Part shown: positions 11,096-24,335 of the stretch, piece after piece | Layout of the letters: every line of letters begins with the position of its first letter | How positions within the stretch are numbered: the stretch's first letter is position 1 | NCBI RefSeq assembly: GCF_036323735.1 | Contig: NC_086020.1 | Coordinates: 124,549,210-124,613,209 of the forward strand | Reading direction: 5' to 3' | DNA from: Rattus norvegicus | Taxonomy: Eukaryota > Chordata > Mammalia > Rodentia > Muridae | Length of the DNA: 64,000 nucleotides | Translations under genes and position numbers: made by a program | Notes under the pieces: generated by a model | Database searches by the model: none | What the model was told of the DNA's origin: nothing | Seen by the model: only the letters and a program-made list of their open reading frames with translations

Positions 11096-12786
11096 TTGCA
11101 TTAAGCAACATTTTATCATAAGAAAACAACTTGACAAAATGGCAGTGTCCTCTACCCGTGATTTATTTGTTCTCTTATTACTGGTAGATTGCTAGGTGGC
11201 AGGGAGTTTGTTATATTGAGGAAAAACACAAAGCAGCGAGCCTCAGATTATTATTGATGAGACCGTTAATCTGCTGTGACTCCTGTGCCCTTTGCCAGAT
11301 CCCAGTGCTCTCCTACATTTGTTATTATCAAAAGAGCAGTACAGATGCAGAAAACCTATACTGTGCATTGCAAGGCAGGGTTTATTCTACTGAAAAATAA
11401 ATAATTTGAGCATATTTATTCAATGAATAAATCATACAGTTGCCTGCATACAAAACTCACGAGTCTCCCTATTCCTTTGCAGAGAATGCTCGTCAAAAAT
11501 TAAGATCTGTAAAGCATTTTGAAATTGTCATGCTGTGAAGTTACTTACTAAATAGCATGGCTTATTTAATACCAAAACATAGTCTGTGTTTGCCTTTAGA
11601 ATATTAGAGTAGAATAATTATATTTTGTGGATTCTTGTAAACTTAATATGGAAAAGCTTTAGTTTTTAACTGCCACTTTGTCCTTTATCCTCATGCCACA
11701 GTCCGGTGAAATAAGCGACTCTAATAATTCAGACCTCGTGTTACAGAAATTTAAAATGATGGTTAAAATCACAACAACTAAGCATAGACATTGTTTAAAC
11801 TCTTAGGAAAGATGAAGTTGGAATGTGAGGCTCATATCTATTTACACATTTTCAGTAAAATCAGATATAATGAGTTCCCCGCAGCCATTAAAATATATGA
11901 GAAGTGATTTAATTGTTCTGGGGACTCCCAGCCCGATGGTTATCTTGGAACTGCTGCTAGGACAAAGCATATTTATCATGCACCATAACAAGTGAGCTCG
12001 TAAATCTACACAGAAGAACCATCTAAGTCACCAGGCAGTAAATAATCCTGGGCCTCTGGAATTTCAGAATCCCCACTTCTTCAATGAATGAAAATGGATG
12101 CCATAAGAGTGGTAGCTGTGTGCAGTTTAATGATCTAGAATAGAAATGGTGGACTGGTGGATTGTGGGAATAAATTTTCACTGGGCTCAAGAGTTTAAAA
12201 GTTTGTATTTTAAGTAAAACGAATCCTGTTTAAGTTTGAAGTACATAGAAAAATGATCTGTGGCAGAAGTGGGACTCCATGGGTCGAAGCAATTCTGTGA
12301 ATGTGTTCTGTTGGCCCCAAATTGAGTGACTGAATAAGATGATTGAGAATTAACTAAGCTGTCAGCATTGAAAAATGTGAATGCATCTATGAGGATTCAC
12401 TTTCTAACGTAAACTAAAAATGAGTTGATTTGGTAGCATGGGCTTTTCATGCACACAGGGTGACAGGCTACCACAGCTTAAAGACAACTACACTTCAGCT
12501 TTGCCACAAGCCAGATGCTTCTGAATGACAGAGCTCTGCTCAGTTCCTTCCGGGCTTTCACCTCTGTGGGTTTAACCCCTCATGGTGCATCTCTTCTCCA
12601 CAACATAGCATAGATTTCTGCTTTGTCTTGCCTACCTGTTCATTGTCATCCGAATTCAGCCTCCACTGCCTGGTGTGTAGAAAGGCTTCCTATAAGTGGA
12701 GGGATGTGGCTAAGTGTGAGTGATTTTCACATGTTTCTTTTGATTTGTTTAGAATGTATGTGATGTACAGAGTCCTTCTAATCTTG
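11096..12786. other. Repeat-poor noncoding DNA
   Basis: No interspersed repeat or gene is recognised across 1.7 kb. Base composition is more balanced than in the flanks around 11,850-12,150, and no simple repeat interrupts it. With no gene called, this would be a place to test for conserved noncoding elements, but conservation cannot be seen from one sequence. Confidence 0.45.
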
Positions 12787-12945
12787 CATAGTGGGTGCAC
12801 CTATAATCTAAGCCTTCAGGGTGCTAAGTCAGGAGTGTTTTCACAAATTTGGGGCTAGATTAGAGTACAACCAACATGAACTCCAGGCCAGCCTCAGGAA
12901 CACACCAGTACCATGTCTCAAAGACATTAAATTAAATTAAATGCT
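12787..12945 (+). mobile_element. Old B1-like SINE (7SL-derived)
   Basis: Degraded but ordered B1 landmarks are present: 'tgggtgcacctataatctaagcc' (A/B-box region), 'ctaagtcaggagtg', 'aactccaggccagcctcag', 'accatgtctcaaag' and a tail built of ATTAA repeats (12926-12945). An insertion between the 'cagg' block and the 'ccaggccagcc' block makes it longer than a standard B1. Divergence suggests a proto-B1 age class. Confidence 0.6.
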
Positions 12946-14792
12946 ATCAAACCCTGAAAACTTGTTACTGACTATGGTCACTATATACTATTTCAAATGG
13001 GCTTACTTTACATTTTATTATCTTTGATTTTAGTTTAAAGATTATTTCCTCTGAAATAAATAGAGTCTGCCATGAGTCTTTTTAAAGGGGTCTTTTTACT
13101 TCTTGTTGATTTGTTATGGTCTACTTAAGTAAGACATGCCCTTTAAAGATATTAGCTAGTCAAAAGAGATATTAGCTAGTCAAAAAATTCACATTCTTTT
13201 TTAACATTTGTTTTAGTATTGTTTCTGGATACTTCCATATATGAATATTTATTTCATTTCCACCCACACTTTTTTTTCCTCAACTCTTCCAGTGTATCCC
13301 TATTTCTTAATATGTTACCTGTTCTGGTTGGTTCCTAAATGAGAGTTTCATACTTAAAATGTTGCTATTTAAGTTCCATAAATTTATTGTATATTAGCTC
13401 ATGTTCATTTAATAAGTTATCAGTGCCATACACACTTACATTACACACGCATAGTATACATACAGCTTCCATTATCCTATAATCCTTCTTGCTCTCTCAA
13501 AACACACCATGGTCTTCTCAACTGGTCTCCATTCTACATTCATGATTTCACCTGTGTCTATACAGTCAGAGCTGTATTAATCAGCCTTAGTGGAAAACTT
13601 ACAACTCACCACTGAAGAAAGTATCAGAGTTCTTTAGGGAGGAACGAAATTTCATTCGCACATCATTTATAATGAATGCTGAAGAGTCTATGCTTGTGCA
13701 GTTCCTCACAGCAACTCTGTGTTTATGACTATGATGGACAAGTTCCAGTGCCCTACCCTGGGGGCAGTCTTCCATACCACTCTTACCTCTCTTCCATTCC
13801 TCCCAAACTCTCTTCTGAAATGCATGTTGACCCAAGGTTGATAGAGAGCAGCCTTGGTTGCCCACCAGAACTTGATAAGAGCCCAGTGTTGAAGATATCA
13901 CACACATTGGTCACAGAAGTTGAGTAAGTCAAGCTGGCACTAACCAGGAGTCTTTCTACTAGCTAGCTTTCACATACTGTGAAGGTAGGATGTTGGGGTA
14001 GGAAATTCATTAGTTTTCTTATCAACCTTGAACTCTGCAAGCTACAATAAAGACTAGCCTGGTGAGTTATAACAACTCATGTAATAGTGGCATGAATATT
14101 ATGAGATAATTCTGTCAGCCTATTTCATAAGACAAAACACATACCGTATACTAGAAATCTGGTCAAAAACATGAATGGGAGTTTATAGATCCTAAGAATA
14201 AACCTACTTCTATTATTGTGTTAAATTGATAGAATATTAAGCTGTCTTCCAAATAACTAACTCTATACTTACTGATTAATCCATCTCTCAATTCTGACTA
14301 GAGAAGTCCTTTCATGTGTGGATAGGACTTAACACAGAAACTCACAACTTATCAAAATGCAATGAACAGGTATTTGTAGATGGCAAATCTCTAAATGGAA
14401 TCCTAACACCACTCCCTACCACCAAAACTCTGTGGAAATTGTAGAGGCCAGAAAAACTGTTATAGCCAGTGGTCTTGAAAGGCAGGGCAGAACAATATTA
14501 TCTGGACTGGACCGAACCATTTTATTCATGAACTAAAAGTGTCATGGCTGCCTTCATAAAGCGTGCACAACATCAAGACAGGCAACATTTTAGCATTCAT
14601 GGAAAGAGAAATTCCAAGGCTTGTTGAGAGGTCATTGACAGTTGACAGCAACCAGGTCATTTTCTATAGAGGTGTGGTTCCGGGTACATTGTCTATACTC
14701 TGGTAGCTGGCTCCTTAACCATGCATGTATGAACAGAATGGACTGAGTTGAGACAGAAACAGAGAAAAACACACACTCAGTCACACACATAC

Positions 14793-14796
<4 letters not shown>
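12946..14796. other. Unassigned noncoding DNA with a 20-bp tandem duplication
   Basis: No gene is recognised. A perfect or near-perfect tandem copy of agatattagctagtcaaaag occurs at about 13148-13187. The segment 13600-13930 has overlapping frames on both strands and a composition unlike its AT-rich neighbours, possibly an old repeat, but I cannot name it. Confidence 0.45.
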
Positions 14797-14832
<36 letters not shown>

Positions 14833-14843
14833 AGGGAGGGAGG

Positions 14844-14887
<44 letters not shown>

Positions 14888-14910
14888 GGAGAGAAGGGAG
14901 GGAAGGAGAA
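14797..14910. repeat. (GA)n / (GGGA)n purine microsatellite
   Basis: A purine-only run of about 110 bp: GA dinucleotides, a GGGA block near 14827-14850, GA again, then irregular GGGA. Mirror-symmetric purine tracts of this kind can form triplex DNA. Confidence 0.95.
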
Positions 14911-16249
14911 GAATTAGGAAGGAATGTGTCAAAGATGTAAGAAAATTAAGGAGAAAAGACAGAATGGATATGCTCAAAATATATCATCTGCATGCATGCA
15001 TGGAATTCTCAAATAATATGATATTAAGACTGAGAGCGGCAGTCATCCATGGGTACAAACTTAAATATTTATAAAGCACTTTGAAAACCTGTCCATTTAT
15101 CAAAACAACACTTGTAGGTCATCCCCCACTCCAGGGACCATTACCTTCCCAGCTGTAGTTTTGACTTGGCTCAGTACAGGAACTATATCCTTTCCAATAC
15201 AAGGACTCAGAAAGCATCTGGCTTACCATGAAATAGTAATGCCAGTATCACCCCACTGGACATAGCTTGTCTGCCAGGCTGTTTGGAGTATGCAGGACCC
15301 ACAGCTGAAATAGACCCATGGTGAATTTTCTCAGCCCACAGCCTGTGCAGCATCATCAAGCTTGATATCCCTATGCAGCATAACTGCATCTGAATTATTT
15401 CAGAGCCACTAGAACCTCCCTGATCTGTAACTCACAGGGAAGTTCTGTTACCTGCCACTGGAAACTTTGTTTTGTTAAAAATCTATTCCTTCTGGGAATC
15501 CTATTTTTCACTCATGTAGGTCACCTTTGGTCTACAGTCCTTTAAAAATGACAATTAGTTTAAGTTAGCTTATAAAGTAGTGTTATGTTTCTGAACACCT
15601 TCTTCATGCAACCCTTTTTCTCATAAGCACTACCAACACATTATTTTTATCAAGATTATTTTTTATATTACTATCACTATATATTTTGAAGTTTTCCAAG
15701 CAAAGTCAGAAACAGTTATAGAATTTGGAAGATGCCAAACGAAAAGAACACTGAGGACAAAATAAACACACAGGAAGTAGAAGACAGAAAAGCAGTAAAG
15801 ACCCAAGCTGAACTCAAAACAGAAGAAAAGAAAAAATATTACTGAAATAACAACAGTTATAATTTTTTATCTTTAATGAAGTATTAATACTCTAAAAATA
15901 TAGCAAGTATAGAATATGGTACATTTCCACCCAAATATTAAAACCACAAATATCAGAGTTTTGACTCAGTGTAGGAAGGTGCTTTGTCTGAATGAATCAT
16001 GGTGGCCTCTGCTTCAATTCCTATTGGAAACTGGAGTCTCCTTTGAAATGTCAGGTGTATTGTTGTTCTCTATTGTCCTCATGCCTGTGGGGTCCTAGTC
16101 TTCTCCCTCCAGCATCATTAAGCTTGGCTTACTGAGCCTCAAATTTCTTCCAAACTAATTATCCAATCTGCTCCAAATCCCCTCAAATCCAGTCCCAAAT
16201 GCTTCTGAATCACTTGATCAAACAACATCACTCAATACCAGTTCTCTGT
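14911..16249. other. Unassigned noncoding DNA
   Basis: No SINE, LINE or exon hallmark is recognised. The stretch 15,680-15,850 is A-rich on the plus strand. Confidence 0.45.
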
Positions 16250-16770
16250 GGGATACTTTTATTCACTGTTTCAGAATATCTGAGAGAAACCACTTAAAGA
16301 AGGATATATTTATTATAGTTCATGGTTTTGGAGATCTTATCCCATTGTTCCTTGGCTATGTAGTTCCTAGGCCACGGTGAGGTGGTGCAATGTCATGTGA
16401 GGAATGCTACAGTGAAAAATAGGGTTTCTCTCTTCCAGGTGGCCAGGAAGCAGAAGGTAAAGGAGGCTAGGAGGGAGGTGAAAAGAGGTAGAAAGAGGAA
16501 GAAACAATATACAGAAGAGAGGGAATATCTTTTAAACCGCGTCCCACAGTACATTGTCTAAACCATGTCACAACTGACTATAAGCCTTACCTCATAGTCT
16601 CCATCCAACTTTAAATGATGTAACCCAATCAGTCCATTGTTCAGCTCAGGGCCCTCATTAGCCAATCATTTCTCCAAATCCTAGCTTCTGAATATTTCAC
16701 TAAAAACCAAAGCCTTCAACACATGAATCTTTGGGGAGACACTCTTAACCAAACCATAATACTTCCTAAA
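16250..16770 (-). mobile_element. Old MaLR-type LTR, inverted
   Basis: The plus strand shows, in order, 'gaaccacttaaagaagg.tatattt.tt.tagttcatgg' type sequence (16290-16325), a purine-rich middle, 'cctcattagccaatcatttctcc' and 'aagccttcaacacatgaatc' followed by 'tttggggagacac' and 'aaccaaaccataata'. This is the familiar antisense order of an old rodent MaLR LTR. The termini are decayed and no target duplication was found. Family assignment rests on motif order. Confidence 0.5.
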
Positions 16771-18343
16771 CTCCAGACAAGGCACAAATGCCTGCTTTCA
16801 TGTGGCCATTCATCTTAACAATAAATCATTAAGAAATAAAAGACAAATTGGAGAGAAGAAAGAACACTATTTATATTATTGTCTACATAGGAAATCCCAA
16901 GAAAGCATCAGTTTAAAAAAAGGGGAACAGCTTTAAAAAAAATGCGTACAGCTATGAAGCATGTGTAGAAAGGTCTCCAGACACAAATTCAATGAACAAA
17001 ATTAATACTTTATATCATAACAACACGAATCATTTAAACAAGGAGTAAGGATCTGGAGGACTCAACATAGCAAAGATGTCACTTCTCATCACTATGACTG
17101 CACAAGCAGTGCAATGCCTAAAGAAGAAGTTATTTCTAGAACTTTTATGGCTTTCCAACTATCCACAGAGTCACATGGGACACCATTGTGGATCTCTTCA
17201 TAAACTCAGGGGTATTTCCCTATGCTATTCGGCTCTGTAAAGGACTAAAGGAATAGTCAATCATGTGGCACCACCAGGGATTTCCAGATAACAGTAGAGC
17301 CACAAAGGAAGAGGAGCATCATCTACATCATACACTGAAGAGGACCTGGGATGTGCTGTTCCTGGTTGCCCATGCTCCATGGAAGCTCCTACCGATGTCA
17401 GCATCCTGTCCTCTAGGATTCTAGTTCATGGGCTACACTGAATTGCTCCTTGTGACTGGCATTTCTCATGTTGATCCTCCACAGACCATTCCTTGGCAAC
17501 AACTTGGACCTGTATTTTAAAGCAGTTGAAGGTACTGAAGAGGCAGCCAATCATTCACTGAGGGTATCACTTTCCTACCAGTCCTCTGTGTCACACAGAT
17601 CCCCCTCTGTCCTATATAGATATTGCTACCATGAGATAGAGTGGTTCACTTAGCATTTCCAACATGGCAGGTGATAGCATTATGAACAGGGCACATGCTG
17701 TACAAACATGCATGTGAAATCATACCTGGTCTTTAGCTCTATAGAGATATCAAAATGATTAGAACGCAAGAGTGGGCCATTGCTGAAACAGCTATAACCA
17801 AAAAGGAGTTTAATGCCAAGAAGCAGCTCTAGCTGTGGGGTTCACTGCTGCTCAATCTCTGATCTCAGATTGCTCTGCAGGCTGGCAGGTACCGTCTAGG
17901 CCTGCTCAGCAGCTACAGACCAAAGGTTGGAGCACCCAACAGACCACAGATGGCTCATCAGTAGAACCCACTGCTCTGTTTCTGAATGCATAAAATTAGC
18001 CATTGGGAGGATTTCACCAGCAAAACAGTAAGAAAGTGGTGGGTAAATAGCATTTTCAAAAATTACAACGAAAATTTATATAAAAAGTCATAGACCCTAG
18101 AATATCTAAAATGTTCATGAAGAAAAATCTCAAGGGAAGAAGGATCACTCCTATACACATGCACACGTACACGCACATGCACATGCACCCACCAATGGAA
18201 TATGAGAGAAAACCTTCAAGACCACAGTAATGTTCCTGACTGATTGTTGAAAACTGTAGTGGCTGCTTGTTAGATAAAGTACACATTTTTTTTCAATGAG
18301 AGATTCTAGAACTATTAGAATCTATGAGCAAAATATGTTAGAA
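16771..18343. other. Unassigned noncoding DNA
   Basis: No gene is recognised. The stretch 17,060-17,990 is less AT-rich than its neighbours and contains several short frames, none with a domain or splice context. A CA-rich imperfect tract lies at 18,155-18,190. Confidence 0.45.
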
Positions 18344-18420
18344 ACAGACAGACAGGCAGACAGACAGGTAGGTATGTAGCTAGGTAGCTATGTAGATAGG
18401 TAGATAAACAGATAGACATG
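18344..18420. repeat. (GACA)n / (GGTA, GATA)n compound microsatellite
   Basis: Tetranucleotide steps shift from GACA/GGCA to GGTA/GTAG and then GATA within 77 bp, a decayed compound array. Confidence 0.85.
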
Positions 18421-19919
18421 TGTAGTGTATACATGCATATATGTATATGTATAAATAGGTGCATGTGCACATTTCATGTAAGGAAATAATGAGACATTCT
18501 TTCTCGAACCATTATCACAAACCCCAAGGTCCATCATACCTCTTACACTCTGACTTCAGTTGCTCCTCCCTGTTGCTTCTCTCATAGCTTTGATCTTCTT
18601 TGCCTAAAGGACCCATCTCTCTGGAGATGAGAAGGGAGCCCACACAACTATTCATAAGTGGTCTCTTTCTTTCTTCTTTTTTTTTTTTACCACTGAACAT
18701 TTCTGAATAAACTGTGGTCAATGAAGTTCAACCAAGATGACAGATTCCCAAATGTACTTGCTTCTATTTCTGTCTGGAAGACTGCATCAAATTCCTCTCT
18801 TTGTTAATGCTCTCTAAATATCTACCACTGCTTGGAGACAAAGGATAAAACATTTATGTTTTACATGTAAATTTTACAAAAAAGGAAAATGATGGAAATG
18901 TAAATATGAAAATATTGTCCCATACATCAGCACATATTTCATGTGTTTTTTGAAACCTGTGGAAATGTGAACTATAATTGGATTCTATTGTTGGAAAAAT
19001 TGAAATGTTTCTATTAGAGTTGGCAGTGGACAATACACAGAGGGTGTTTTATTTCATTATTTTGTTTATAAAGCCACCATTGGAAAGCATTGTAAAACAG
19101 CCATAAAACATAGCAAGCATACCTAATACCATATTACAGGGTACATTTTCCTCCAAGCCATCTGGAAAGCAGTTAATATCCTGAAGCACAAGATTGATAG
19201 TCCTTTTAATTTTTATCCTTGCTTGCTGAAGGTCTTTAAAATGTTGTACAATGTCTCAGTTGTATACGTCAGTGTTGACATCAGAATGAGAGAAGGGGGA
19301 AGGCAGCTGTAGTCTAAACTCCAGGGCCTCATGTTTAACAGACTTTCTCAAGTTACACATTGAATACAGTCTTGTGCTGTAATTTATATGTATGTAGAAT
19401 TAAGCAAGAAAATGGAATGAAAATGTATATTTTATACAATATTTGTCTGTTCTCTGTGACTAGCATATGAGACAAAAAATATTGCTGAAGGCTCAAAACT
19501 TAATCTGTATAATATACATTAAGGCGTATAATCTAAAATAATATCCTTTTATATTTTGAAATTTGGAGATAGGAGGTGTGAGATATTTACATGAAAACCT
19601 CAAAAAGTGTTAGATTTTAAAAGTTTGCAAGATACAATCTTAAGAAATGATATGAGTGAGTTTTCAACATCCTCCCTGAGTAAGTCCTTACAACACCCTC
19701 CCTAGTAACTCCCACCATACTGACTTATATGATAGTAAGATTTTTCAAAGTGTAAGAAAGTGAACAGATATTTTTCAAGGATATGATGTTATTTAATATT
19801 ATGAAAAGGGGGAAAATAAATTCTCTGGTTTATAAAACTTGAGCACAAGAATGTGAAAGTTACTTAGAAAAACACTGTAAATCAGAATATTGAAATAAAA
19901 AGCAGTGACAGTTATATGG
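18421..19919. other. Unassigned AT-rich noncoding DNA
   Basis: No repeat family or exon is recognised. A T run lies at 18,679-18,690. Confidence 0.45.
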
Positions 19920-20076
19920 TATTATGGTGTGAAGCATGTTGAGGTGGGGGAACTAATTTTGCGAGTCGAGTTGAGGGCAACTTATGACTGTATATTCTTC
20001 CCTTTGACCTTACGGGTTATGGGGATTAAACTTAGATCTTCAGGTTCTCTTTCAATGAGCCATATTGCTGGGCCCA
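19920..20076 (-). mobile_element. Decayed tRNA-derived SINE (B3/B4-like)
   Basis: The complement carries a degraded head 'gggcccagcaatatggctca', and the plus strand keeps 'ggttatggggattaaacttagatcttcagg', which mirrors the B-box and following segment of B2/B3/B4 elements. The left half matches the TG-poor 3' part of B3 elements only loosely. The exact family is uncertain. Confidence 0.5.
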
Positions 20077-20185
20077 TCTTACTAAGAATCAAATGATTAT
20101 CTACTGTTTTCTTCTTCATAATCTGACATTTCTGAGGTTTGGGAAACAAATGAGAGCAGAATATGGAAGGAGAGTAGAAGGAAGC

Positions 20186-20187
<2 letters not shown>

Positions 20188-20236
<49 letters not shown>

Positions 20237-20311
20237 GATAGAGAGAGACAGAGAGAGACAGAGAGAGACAGAGAGAGAGACAGAGACAGACAGACAGACA
20301 GACAGACAGAC
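20188..20311. repeat. (GA)n to (GACA)n compound microsatellite
   Basis: A GA run of about 40 bp, a set of GAGAGACA-type units, and finally GACA tetranucleotides make up about 124 bp of purine-rich repeat. The graded change suggests stepwise point mutation and re-expansion. Confidence 0.95.
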
Positions 20312-22309
20312 TTAGACTGAGGATTCTGGGAGAAAGATGAGGAGGAAGAAAGGGAATGGAGAAGAGATGGAAGGGGGAAGAAGGAGAGACGTGAGGGAGG
20401 GAAGAATCAAGGGAAGCTGACTGGACCTATAATTCCAAGGATGTGAGTCTCAAAGAGAGAAGGTCCACTCTTGAGTAAGGAATTACTCTCTTTTTATGAG
20501 GGTTTAAACTTGGGCTAGAGAAGCCTAAGAGGGACTACTATGGTCTTGACCACCAGGATCACTGATAACCCCGCCTACTGAAGTATCCTCTTGATACATT
20601 TTTTTTTTCCTTCAGCTATTCAGACTTGTGAGTTCATTCTGAGAGAGTACAGGACAAAAGTCTCCATGACCATGCAGAAGACAGAAGGGTTGTTTCTCAT
20701 CTTCTTCCCATGCTAAGCCTCTTTCCATAGGGTATGCCCATGGTCACCAATCTAATAAGACAAATGGTTTTATATTTTGTCACGAACATTCTAAATTCCA
20801 TATAAAAATATGGTTATATTTCAGTACATATAAGAGTTTTGCTATAAATTTTATGGTGAAGCACAAGAGTGTAATGAGTACTTGCTTTATATGGGGGGTG
20901 GAAAATATGTTACCTGAAAAGTCATTACAGAAATGCTGAGGGTCTCTCATCAGAAGCACCCTGTGGGAAGGTTTGAAGATTATATGCTTTTAGCACTAGG
21001 ATCACTGGAGGCAAGCTACCTGGGGATGATTGAGCTCTTGGCACTCCACAGCATTGGGCTTTGTTTAGCATTTACTTTTCTTGTCCCCCTCTTCTGGGAT
21101 AGAGGTCATTTGTATCTAACACAACACACACAGTGAGGCACACAATTCTCAATCCCATATTTCCCAGAACATTGCCTCTACTTCTGCTGCCTGAACTGCC
21201 ACTTTATCACAAATACTGTTGAATTTGGACACCTGCCCATTCGTCCCAGAGAGACCGTGTTCAAACTGTGAATGAACTGCAAAATCTGTGTCATGAGATG
21301 CCCCAGATTTTAATATGACTTTCATCTCATTATTTCACTGAAGTGTACCCCTTATTAAAACCTGTTCTTTCTATGAAATCTTCTTTCCCTAGTACTTACT
21401 CAGATATCTGCCAGCACTTTCCTCCCTCAAAACTTGTCTACTGAAACCTGTCTCAGTAGAGGGAACTTATGGTTTCGGCCCTTGCCTCCCTTACATGTTT
21501 GAGACTCAGTTGTGCAGTGTCCTTTACAAAGAGAGGCTTGAGCTGCTGGAGAATCAGCCTTGTTGTTACACCAGCACAAGTGTGTGCAAAGCCTGTCCAT
21601 GCTTTAATCGGGAAGGTTATTAATTCCATCTGTAATCTGGATACCCAGCTTCCATTAAACTTCTTAGTATTTGATGGCTTGCCTGCCACCCTCCAGACCC
21701 CCAATTCCAAAAGTAAAAATTAATTATCTAATCTACATATATTGAACTCCACATTATTTTTGGACTCTATACATTATGTTCCATATACATAACATTTTAA
21801 ATTAATTATCTGTTTATTTGGCTGTTTTCCTGATGGGACCTTGTGACTTTGAATATGGGGAAAACACATTCATCATTTTATCTCTGCTGCTATAAAAAAG
21901 AAACACAAACAGACTGGCAGATAAGTGCATGGGAATTCAAATTTCAAAAACATCAAGACCTGGAATTTCACTTCCAAATCCATATGATTTGCAGTAAAAT
22001 TTCCAGTCATAAAACTGTCCCAACAATTCATTTGAAACCTGGAACCATGAGAGGTAAAGCACCCACAATGCACCACTGCAACATAAATTCAACACAAGGA
22101 AAGGGGAACACTTTATTATTTTAATGTAAAACAAAAGCCCATTTTAAAGATCACTGATATGGTGCCGTGTGTGAGGAGAGCAGACTTTCTATGCAAACTC
22201 AGAAATAAATATCTTACATCATATATGCTGCCATATGAAAAGGTCGAAGTTTCTCCCAAATGATTTTCTTTTAAAAATTATCTTTTCAAAATATCCACTA
22301 ACCTCAATA
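20312..22309. other. Unassigned noncoding DNA
   Basis: No gene is recognised in 2 kb. The stretch 20,930-21,240 has a composition reminiscent of old LTR sequence but lacks a diagnostic motif. Opposed frames overlap at 21,453-21,723 and 21,843-22,134 without any domain. Confidence 0.4.
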
Positions 22310-22415
22310 TTCTCTTATATTTATTTTTTGAGAACTTTTGACACATATGTATGTTTTGGTCATATCTATTTTTCCATCCTTCCCTGATGTTTCCCTCCAG
22401 CCCTGACCCCAATAT
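22310..22415 (-). mobile_element. Old L1 (Lx-like) 3'UTR scrap
   Basis: The text 'ttttttgagaacttttgacacatatgt' then 'ttttggtcatatctatttttcca' and 'cctccagccctgacccc' follows the same antisense 3'UTR layout as the fragment at 10.9 kb. Only about 100 bp is recognisable. Confidence 0.4.
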
Positions 22416-23466
22416 ATTAATTGCTAAAGCAAAAAAACACTTAGCAAACGTCTCTAAAATTGACTGTGGCATCCAGCAGGAGGTGTGATGGTATTTTCAG
22501 CAGAAGCACGGCACTTCCAGAAGGAAAAGGGTTTAGATGTTAGTTACCATCTGGTAAAGGAAAAACTTGGCCCACTACTGTGTTCCCACACAGGTTTCAG
22601 GTCAGGTACTTTGTGATCTGAATCTATTATTAACAAAGGGATTTAAAGAAAAGCTGCCCCTAACAGTGCTTTCAAGACTTGACAAGAATGCTTTCTTTGT
22701 AATATTGAAATTAAGGGTACGCTCATGCTTTTTAAGTTGATTTCTGTAATTTTGTTTCTTTTTGCTTTTCCCCATCATTTGCTCTAGTTTTGTTATTTTA
22801 AAAAGGTGGTTGATTAGGTATCTAATTCCTGAAACATCCTGCTGTTTCTCAAATTTAATATGTGTTTGGTAAATACTGGGCTATAATTGTTTTAAGGATG
22901 TCCAGTGCACCCAAAACTGGCCTCAAAGTTATAGCAATCCTCCTGTTTTTGCATCTTGGGGCTATAACTGCAAGATCTTATCAACACACTCAATGATTTT
23001 GTTTTTACATTTGGAAATGAAATTATTTTGTATCTACTTCTACTCTGGGGATCTAAGGCACACAATACCAAACTAATTACCTACCATAACCAATTCCATG
23101 AACTTATATGACTTCGTAAGATTGTGAACAATTAGCTTCATTTTAAAATAAGGAACAACAAAAAGAACTAGGCCTTACTATTCAAAGAAAAAAAATGAAA
23201 TAAGCATACAACACTTATTTCTGCTGTCTTTAAAGTATTTCTTTTCCTAGGTAAATTTTATAATACTGAAAATTCTTTGATTCTTACAAGACCATACCAA
23301 AATAGAATTGATTTTTCCACAGTTGAAAAAGGTTGATAATGTTTCCATTTATTTCCATCTTCCTGAATTTGATGACTTTACAGATGAGATGAAAATTTAA
23401 ATGAAACTGATGAATATTTTTGGAATCTCACTCAAACACAGTACTTTTATATAAAGTCATTTTGTC

Positions 23467-23468
<2 letters not shown>
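22416..23468. other. Unassigned AT-rich noncoding DNA
   Basis: No gene or repeat hallmark is recognised. Confidence 0.45.
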
Positions 23469-23515
<47 letters not shown>

Positions 23516-23690
23516 ATGCGCCACTTTCACAGGTGAAGTCTAAGGCCAGAAAGAGGGCTTTGGGTTTTCAGAAGTGGTAGTGAGAGACTTGTGTGCTGCC
23601 TGACCTGGATGCTGGAAACTATCCTCAGGTCCTTTGTAGGAGCTGCCAAAGTTTCTGACCACTGAGACCTCTATCACTGTAGCCCAGCAA
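23469..23690 (-). mobile_element. B3-type SINE with (TG)n at its 3' side
   Basis: On the complement the element starts near 23687 with a degraded 'gggct...' head. The plus strand keeps 'gatgctggaaactatcctcaggtcc' (B-box region complement) and 'ggccagaaagaggg'. It ends at a TG run (23469-23514, 46 bp), the position where B3 elements carry a CA-rich 3' tail in sense. The microsatellite probably grew from that tail. Confidence 0.65.
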
Positions 23691-24154
23691 ATCCAGGTTT
23701 TTAGTGTGGGTTTATAGTAAGGTTTTTACACTATCATTTTTGCTTATGTAAGGAAGCTTATAAATTAGAGTAACAGTGTGTTTCTTTGGTATGGCAAACC
23801 CTGTTCTTTCATCTTTTAGTTTGATTTTGATGCTCATAAAGAAAAAGATCTGTGAGATAGTGAAGACTCTGTGTCCCCAGAATCCCAGGCTCTAAAGCAC
23901 TGGGAATGAAACTTTCATGAGCTTCAGCTTTAAATATTCAGGACATAAAAAGAAACTGTTATGGGGGGGTTGTGATAGCAGAAATTTATCTGTCTTCCCT
24001 ATTAAAAGGTATGATTTTGTAAAATTTTAAACACTTGCTAAATTATTAAATAATTGTATAGTAAGTCAAGACATTGCAAGTAATAAAATTCTTTCCTCAC
24101 TGAAATACTTTGTTCATAGCAGTGAATTATTTTCTAAATTACAAAAACCCAGTT
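23691..24154. other. Unassigned AT-rich noncoding DNA
   Basis: No hallmark is recognised between the two B3 elements. Confidence 0.45.
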
Positions 24155-24279
24155 CTGGTTGGAGGGTAGCTCTAAAGTCTGCAGCACTTGCTGCATGTGC
24201 AGAATACATGGGTTCAGTTCCCAGCATTGTATCCCAACTCTAAGGGATTTAATTCTCTTCTCTGTCCTCTCCGAACATT

Positions 24280-24334
<55 letters not shown>
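24155..24334 (+). mobile_element. B3-type SINE with (CA)n tail
   Basis: The head 'ggttggagggtagctct' with 'cagcacttgctgc' is a B2/B3 tRNA-like start. 'tgggttcagttcccagcat' is a well-kept B box, 'tctcttctctgtcctctccgaacattg' matches the B3 3' body, and a CA run of 54 bp (24281-24334) follows. This is the mirror arrangement of the element at 23.5 kb. Confidence 0.72.
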
Positions 24335-24335
<1 letters not shown>

